This document shows positions 15,495 through 18,907 of a stretch of 18,907 nt of DNA, one piece after another. Each line of letters opens with the position of its first letter. Position 1 is the stretch's first letter. The DNA is taken from assembly GCA_021648425.1 (NCBI GenBank), contig JAKISV010000038.1, positions 1-18,907 on the forward strand. Reading direction: 5' to 3'. The notes under the pieces were generated by a model that was given only the letters and a program-made list of their open reading frames with translations, was not told the origin of the DNA and did no database searches. This DNA comes from Rhizobiaceae bacterium. GTDB lineage: Bacteria; Pseudomonadota; Alphaproteobacteria; Rhizobiales; Rhizobiaceae. The position numbers and the translations under genes were made by a program.

Positions 15495-15605
15495 ATTCTT
15501 CTCTCAAAGGTTAGGTGGTTTATCTCGATCAATCGGGCTTGATGTGCAATATTGTGCGTAGTGTGATATGCGATACATACGACATAGAGCTACAATACTA
15601 TATTA

Positions 15606-15636
15606 CGACTAGCTCTTCCAGCCACTGGAAGGTCAA
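15606..15636 (-). promoter_or_regulatory. cueR: CueR-type operator/promoter for merR-cytochrome c
   Basis: On the minus strand a -35 TTGACC (15636-15631) runs into the dyad CTTCCAG-TGG-CTGGAAG (15631-15615). This matches the copper promoter pattern ACCTTCC-N7-GGAAG, like that of E. coli copA. A 19-base spacer leads to a weak -10 TAGTCG (15611-15606), the expected MerR-family geometry. Transcription would head into the regulator gene with a leader of about 100 bases. The leader holds a small inverted repeat, ATCAA-TCGGGC-TTGAT (15528-15543), of unknown meaning. Confidence 0.62.
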
Positions 15637-15693
15637 GCGTGTGATATTTTTAACATTGAAATATCCACGAAAACCACTAACAATGGCAGTATT

Positions 15694-17562
15694 ATGATGA
15701 AAAATGCCCAGAAGTTCTCATCTATCGCCCGAAAATTTGCCGCTTTGCTTATTTTTGCACTGTCGTTTGCATTTGTGAGCAGTGCCGCAATAGCAGCTAA
15801 ACGTGTTGCTCTGGTGCTCGGCAATTCTGACTATGACAATGCTCCGACCCTGGCCAATCCACGCAATGATGCTGAGGATATGACCGAAAAGCTTACTTCT
15901 CTGGGTTTTGAAGTTGTCGGCGGCTTTGATTTAAACAACGATCAGATGCGCGATAAAATTCGCGAATTCAGTATTAAGTTACGTGACGCGGATGTGGGGC
16001 TCTTTTTCTATGCCGGTCACGCACTGCAGGTTAATGGCCGCAATTATCTGGCACCGGTAGATACCAATATTCAGTACGAAAGTGATCTGGATTTCGAAAC
16101 CATTCCAATGGACTTTATCCAGCGTCAAATGGAACGCGAAACCAAAACTGCACTGTTGTTTCTCGATGCCTGCCGCAATAATCCACTGTTGGATAATGTA
16201 AAAGGTAAAACACGCGCATTTCAATCTACGCGCGGTCTTGCTCGCGATGACAATACCTCCGAAGGTACATTTATTGCATTTGCCACCCAGCCAGACAATG
16301 TCGCGCTCGATGGTACAGGGCGCAATAGCCCCTTTACCAGAGCCCTGCTTGACAATCTTTCACGTCCTGGCATCGAAATTTCCACCTTGATGACAGACGT
16401 TCGTCGCCAGGTATTTCAGGCAACAGAAGAGAAACAAATTCCCTGGACAAATTCATCGCTGCTGGGCCGTTTCTATTTCAACGAGGATCAGTCAAATGAG
16501 GAGAATAATCAGGTTGCTTCCCTTGTTGGTGATACCCAGACACCACGCCCTTCGGTCGTAACAACTGCTCCCACTGTTACCAAATCCTCAAACACTGTAG
16601 AAACTGATCGCCTGCTTTCAATGCGCCTGGAACAAATGGCTTGGGAAGCAGTCAAGGATTCGACGGATAAAGACGAATTAAGCGCATATATAAGGTCCTA
16701 TGGCACCGGCTTTTTTGGAGATCTTGCCAAACTGCGTTTGAAACGGATTGCCAACGATAAAGAAACGCAAATTGCATTGTTAAAAGAATCTCAGTCATCC
16801 AGGAAGATTGTCGTTGAAAAGGCCGTTCGCGATACACCGGAAAAAAGCGACGAGGTTGCGGAAAAACCGTCCGGCGATCAAGTTGCAAGTCTTGAGTCTG
16901 ACATTGTTCCCGCCGGGGAGACTGAAGTTGAAGCGCCACGAGTTGTAACCCGAAGCACTATTCGCGAAATTCAATCAGAACTCAATCGTATCGGCTGTGT
17001 TGCCGGTTCTGCAGATGGCTTGTGGGGAAAGAAAAGTATCCGGGCTTTGAATCAATATTCAAAACATGCAAAAGTCCGCCTGGCTTCGATTCAGCCTACC
17101 CATGAATTGTTGAAAGAATTGAAAAAATACAATTCGAGAATTTGTCCCAAAGTAGCTCCCAAGCGTATTATCAAGCAACAGGTAAAAACCTGTAAGCCTG
17201 GTCAAAAAACTTCCCGCAAAGGAAATTGCTATTGGCCCAAAACTCAACAGGTAAAAACCTGTAAGCCTGGTCAGAAACTTTCTCGCAAAGGAAATTGCTA
17301 CTGGCCAAGAGCACAGCAGGTTATAACCTGCCAGCCGGGACAAAGAAAAACTCGCAATGGCAGCTGCTTCTGGCCACAACAACAACAACAGGTTAGAACC
17401 TGCCAGCCAGGTCAAAGACTGTCATCAAATGGAATATGTTACTGGCCACAAGCCCAGCCTCAGCCACAGCCTCAACCACTGCCTCCTCGGCAAGGTTCAG
17501 GTTTGTTGGGCGGAGCAATTGGTGGAGTTATCATCAACTGCGGAATACTGAAAAACTGCTGA
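15694..17562 (+). CDS. Secreted caspase-like (C14) protein with PG-binding-like segment and Cys-repeat tail
   Basis: The 622-residue precursor has a Sec signal peptide (cleavage near AIAA, residue 35). The caspase-like p20 domain follows at about 36-265: KRVALVLGNSDYDNAPTL, His109 in YAGHALQVNGRNYL and Cys160 in LFLDACRNNP form the catalytic dyad. A low-complexity linker (about 265-415) follows. Residues 416-460 (IREIQSELNRIGCVAGSADGLWGKKSIRALNQY) resemble a peptidoglycan-binding domain 1, with an added Cys. Residues 496-588 are four tandem repeats, each with a C-x11-C pair. A Q/P-rich stretch and a tail with two more Cys (IINCGILKNC) end the chain. It should act in the periplasm or at the cell surface, where the many paired cysteines suggest disulfides. 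The substrate is unknown; bacterial caspase homologues generally cleave after Arg, Lys or Asp depending on subgroup. ATG at 15694 or 15697 are equivalent starts. A clear terminator follows. Confidence 0.85.
   Translation: MMKNAQKFSSIARKFAALLIFALSFAFVSSAAIAAKRVALVLGNSDYDNAPTLANPRNDAEDMTEKLTSLGFEVVGGFDLNNDQMRDKIREFSIKLRDADVGLFFYAGHALQVNGRNYLAPVDTNIQYESDLDFETIPMDFIQRQMERETKTALLFLDACRNNPLLDNVKGKTRAFQSTRGLARDDNTSEGTFIAFATQPDNVALDGTGRNSPFTRALLDNLSRPGIEISTLMTDVRRQVFQATEEKQIPWTNSSLLGRFYFNEDQSNEENNQVASLVGDTQTPRPSVVTTAPTVTKSSNTVETDRLLSMRLEQMAWEAVKDSTDKDELSAYIRSYGTGFFGDLAKLRLKRIANDKETQIALLKESQSSRKIVVEKAVRDTPEKSDEVAEKPSGDQVASLESDIVPAGETEVEAPRVVTRSTIREIQSELNRIGCVAGSADGLWGKKSIRALNQYSKHAKVRLASIQPTHELLKELKKYNSRICPKVAPKRIIKQQVKTCKPGQKTSRKGNCYWPKTQQVKTCKPGQKLSRKGNCYWPRAQQVITCQPGQRKTRNGSCFWPQQQQQVRTCQPGQRLSSNGICYWPQAQPQPQPQPLPPRQGSGLLGGAIGGVIINCGILKNC
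17179..17457 (+). repeat. Four in-frame tandem repeats encoding C-x11-C units
   Basis: Units begin at 17179, 17248, 17317 and 17389, with lengths of 69, 69, 72 and 69 bases. Each encodes QV-x-TC-x-PGQ, followed about eight residues later by a G-x-C-aromatic-WP ending. Units 1 and 2 are nearly identical in DNA, including silent positions, which points to recent duplication. Units 3 and 4 have diverged. The third unit is one Gln longer because of a CAA run. Confidence 0.9.
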
Positions 17563-17618
17563 TTGGCAAATTGCGGTGTGAGTATTTCAGATCGTACCTG
17601 TTTGGGTATCTCAATAAC

Positions 17619-17654
17619 AAAAAGCAATCCCGATTGCATCAGGATTGCTTTTTT
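17619..17654. terminator. Intrinsic terminator after the caspase-like gene
   Basis: AAAAAGCAATCC (17619-17630) pairs with GGATTGCTTTTTT (17642-17654) around an 11-base loop. The run of six T follows the plus-strand stem, and the matching A run gives T on the minus strand, so it may also terminate transcription of the convergent epimerase gene. Confidence 0.88.
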
Positions 17655-17723
17655 GTTGACTTGGTTCGGGGTGATTGAAACCATCCAACAGAATTGGGTA
17701 TTTCTAATAGCCTCAAAGAAAAT

Positions 17724-18650
17724 TTATATAGGAGGCGTCCACCCCAGGTGCTTGGTAGTTTGTGAGTAATTTACTTCAAGGTCACCAAAAAGCTGTGTGC
17801 TGAGATTTTTTTTCCCTGCAATTGATAATACATTACGCAGCAGATTAACCGGCACCCAAAACAGTCGGGCTTTTTGCCCGTTGTCCAGAGCAACCCGCTC
17901 AATTATTGCTCTTGTGTGCATCGGTTGTTTGTCAGCAACAAGAAATACTTTCCCAGGCGCCGATTCATGATGGATACATAATTCCAACAGACTGGATAGG
18001 GTTTGCAACGAAACCAGTGATCGTTTGTTTTTGGTCGCCGATGCAAACGGCAATGGTAGACCATAAGAAAGCAAACGAGAAATTGTAGCCAGATTTCCTT
18101 GAGGATTCGGCCCCAATATCAATGGAGGTCGCAATATTACCACCTCAAGACTTGTTTTTTCAGCCAACTCTCTCAAACAATCTTCCGCTGCCAGTTTTGA
18201 TACTGCATAAGGTGAATGAGGGGCTGGAATATCATCTGCAGCAAATCCACGCCGCGTGGTTTCATTGCCATGAACCCCAATGGTTGAAACAAATATAAAG
18301 CGTTTTACGCCTGCGCTGATTGCTTGTTTGGCAAGTGCAAATGTACCATCTTTATTGACCTTAAGATGTTCATCCCACCCACCCAGTGAATTGTTGTCTT
18401 TAAGGACATGTACCTGTGCAGCGCAATGGATGACGGTCTCAACCTTGCTTAGTTGAACGGTAATATCGGATATCTCCGGAAGCGTTCCATAAGTAACCTG
18501 CGGCACTGGTGCGCGGCTGTTGCCATCGCGGGTTCCCGCCAGTACAGGCCATTTGCGCTGGTGTAAATAATTCATCAGTGCTGAACCTAAAAATCCATTG
18601 GCACCGGTAACAAGGATATTTTTGCGATTTTTTACGATTTTAGTGACCAC
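17724..18650 (-). CDS. SDR-family NAD-dependent epimerase/dehydratase (WbpV/UDP-QuiNAc dehydrogenase-like)
   Basis: This 308-residue extended short-chain dehydrogenase probably acts on a UDP-sugar for surface polysaccharide or glycan synthesis. It has a Rossmann motif GANGFLG (residues 16-22), VIHCAAQVHV, the catalytic Ser122/Thr123 region (FVSTIGVHGN) and Tyr148-x3-Lys152 in SPYAVSK. RPPLILGPNPQGNL, RSLVSL and the ending HLGWTPPI are features I associate with the WbpV-type UDP-N-acetyl-quinovosamine dehydrogenase group. The exact substrate is uncertain. The start is GTG at 18650, whose G is the last base of the preceding ptrB stop TAG, so the two are translationally coupled. A longer frame reaching 18848 only overlaps the ptrB coding sequence and has no family counterpart. 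Confidence 0.75.
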   Translation of the reverse strand: MVTKIVKNRKNILVTGANGFLGSALMNYLHQRKWPVLAGTRDGNSRAPVPQVTYGTLPEISDITVQLSKVETVIHCAAQVHVLKDNNSLGGWDEHLKVNKDGTFALAKQAISAGVKRFIFVSTIGVHGNETTRRGFAADDIPAPHSPYAVSKLAAEDCLRELAEKTSLEVVILRPPLILGPNPQGNLATISRLLSYGLPLPFASATKNKRSLVSLQTLSSLLELCIHHESAPGKVFLVADKQPMHTRAIIERVALDNGQKARLFWVPVNLLRNVLSIAGKKNLSTQLFGDLEVNYSQTTKHLGWTPPI

Positions 18651-18907
18651 TACGGCTTCAGCATATTGGTTCTGCCTGGGATGCTTGCACATTTTAGTGC
18701 AAATGCAGTTGTGAATGCCACCTCGTGCAAACGTTGAAAACGCCCCGATGCCCCGCCATGTCCTGAATCCATATTGGTTTTCAGCAATACCGGCGAATCT
18801 CCGGTTTTGAGGGCTCTTAGTTTGGCAACCCATTTTGCTGGCTCCCAATAGGTAACCCTTGGATCACGCAAGCCGCCTATCGCTAAGAGAGGCGGGTAAT
18901 CCATTGC
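18650..18907 (-). CDS. ptrB: Oligopeptidase B, C-terminal end (partial, runs off the window)
   Basis: The last 85 residues of an S9 family serine peptidase are present; the start lies outside the window. MDYPPLLAIGGLRDPRVTYWEP carries the catalytic Asp (LRDPRV), and DSGHGGASGRF carries the catalytic His, with spacing typical of oligopeptidase B, which cleaves small peptides after Arg or Lys. The nucleophilic Ser lies upstream of the window. The C-terminal tail (ALKCASIPGRTNMLKP) is a little longer than the end of the catalytic domain I would expect. The stop TAG overlaps the GTG start of the epimerase gene by one base. Confidence 0.82.
   Translation of the reverse strand, partial: AMDYPPLLAIGGLRDPRVTYWEPAKWVAKLRALKTGDSPVLLKTNMDSGHGGASGRFQRLHEVAFTTAFALKCASIPGRTNMLKP

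Noticed and set aside
15528..15543. ATCAA-TCGGGC-TTGAT as an FNR/FixK site
   Set aside because: The half-sites are in inverted orientation relative to the consensus and the spacing is six rather than four; it is kept only as a small inverted repeat in the leader.
16499..16960. Low-complexity linker of the caspase-like protein as a separate gene or frameshift
   Set aside because: The frame stays open with normal codon use throughout and joins two recognisable parts of one protein.
18651..18848. Longer N terminus for the epimerase gene
   Set aside because: It would overlap 198 bases of the oligopeptidase B end in another frame and precedes the natural Rossmann start; the GTG at 18650 fits better.

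Overview
The window reads as an alphaproteobacterial chromosome segment with moderate GC, most likely Hyphomicrobiales (Rhizobiales) or a close relative. The taxon clues are a Tat-exported beta-helix protein of a Rhizobiales-type family, an alphaproteobacterial iron superoxide dismutase, a secreted caspase-like protein, an RquA-like quinone enzyme and several c-type cytochromes. Both ends are truncated genes. The first ~220 bases differ from the rest: on the minus strand they read as a Bacteroidetes-type MutS-family fragment that stops abruptly where an N-terminally truncated alphaproteobacterial ORF begins. This looks like an assembly junction rather than natural gene order.

Layout, left to right. 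(1) 1-640: the foreign fragment, a DUF4384-like gene remnant and a strong hairpin. (2) 753-5470, plus strand: glutaryl-CoA dehydrogenase (gcdH), a CHASE2-type class III adenylate/guanylate cyclase, a secreted FecR-like protein overlapping the cyclase by 4 nt, and a DsbA/kappa-type thioredoxin-fold protein. (3) 5476-7628, minus strand: a cytochrome c' gene followed by a membrane-anchored diheme cytochrome c, and upstream of them Fe-type sodB. (4) 7815-8471: an L-2-haloacid dehalogenase with its known catalytic set complete. (5) 8509-10473, minus strand: a membrane GGDEF-EAL protein. (6) 10683-11543: an RquA-like protein (rhodoquinone synthesis) with an FNR/FixK-like box near its 5' end. (7) 11577-13154, minus strand: a YjgR/DUF853 HerA-type ATPase. 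(8) 13203-14683: two palindromes, a near-perfect sigma-54 promoter and a Tat-exported parallel beta-helix protein. (9) 14692-15494, minus strand: a CueR-type MerR regulator coupled to a membrane-anchored cytochrome c, behind a recognisable MerR-type copper operator. (10) 15694-17562: a secreted caspase-like protein with a peptidoglycan-binding-like segment and four cysteine-paired tandem repeats, closed by a clear terminator. (11) 17724-18907, minus strand: the 3' end of oligopeptidase B (ptrB), overlapping by one base an SDR epimerase/dehydratase gene of the WbpV type.

Functionally the window mixes respiratory and redox genes (three cytochromes, SOD, the RquA-like enzyme, a thioredoxin-fold protein), second-messenger enzymes (a cyclic-nucleotide cyclase, a c-di-GMP cyclase/phosphodiesterase) and cell-envelope proteins. 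No mobile element, CRISPR array, tRNA or rRNA was recognised. No gene-free stretch exceeds 300 bases; the longest is about 200 bases (15495-15693). The observations most worth following are the RquA-like gene with its FNR-like box, the sigma-54 promoter in front of the beta-helix gene, the copper-type operator driving merR-cytochrome c, and the cysteine-repeat caspase-like protein.
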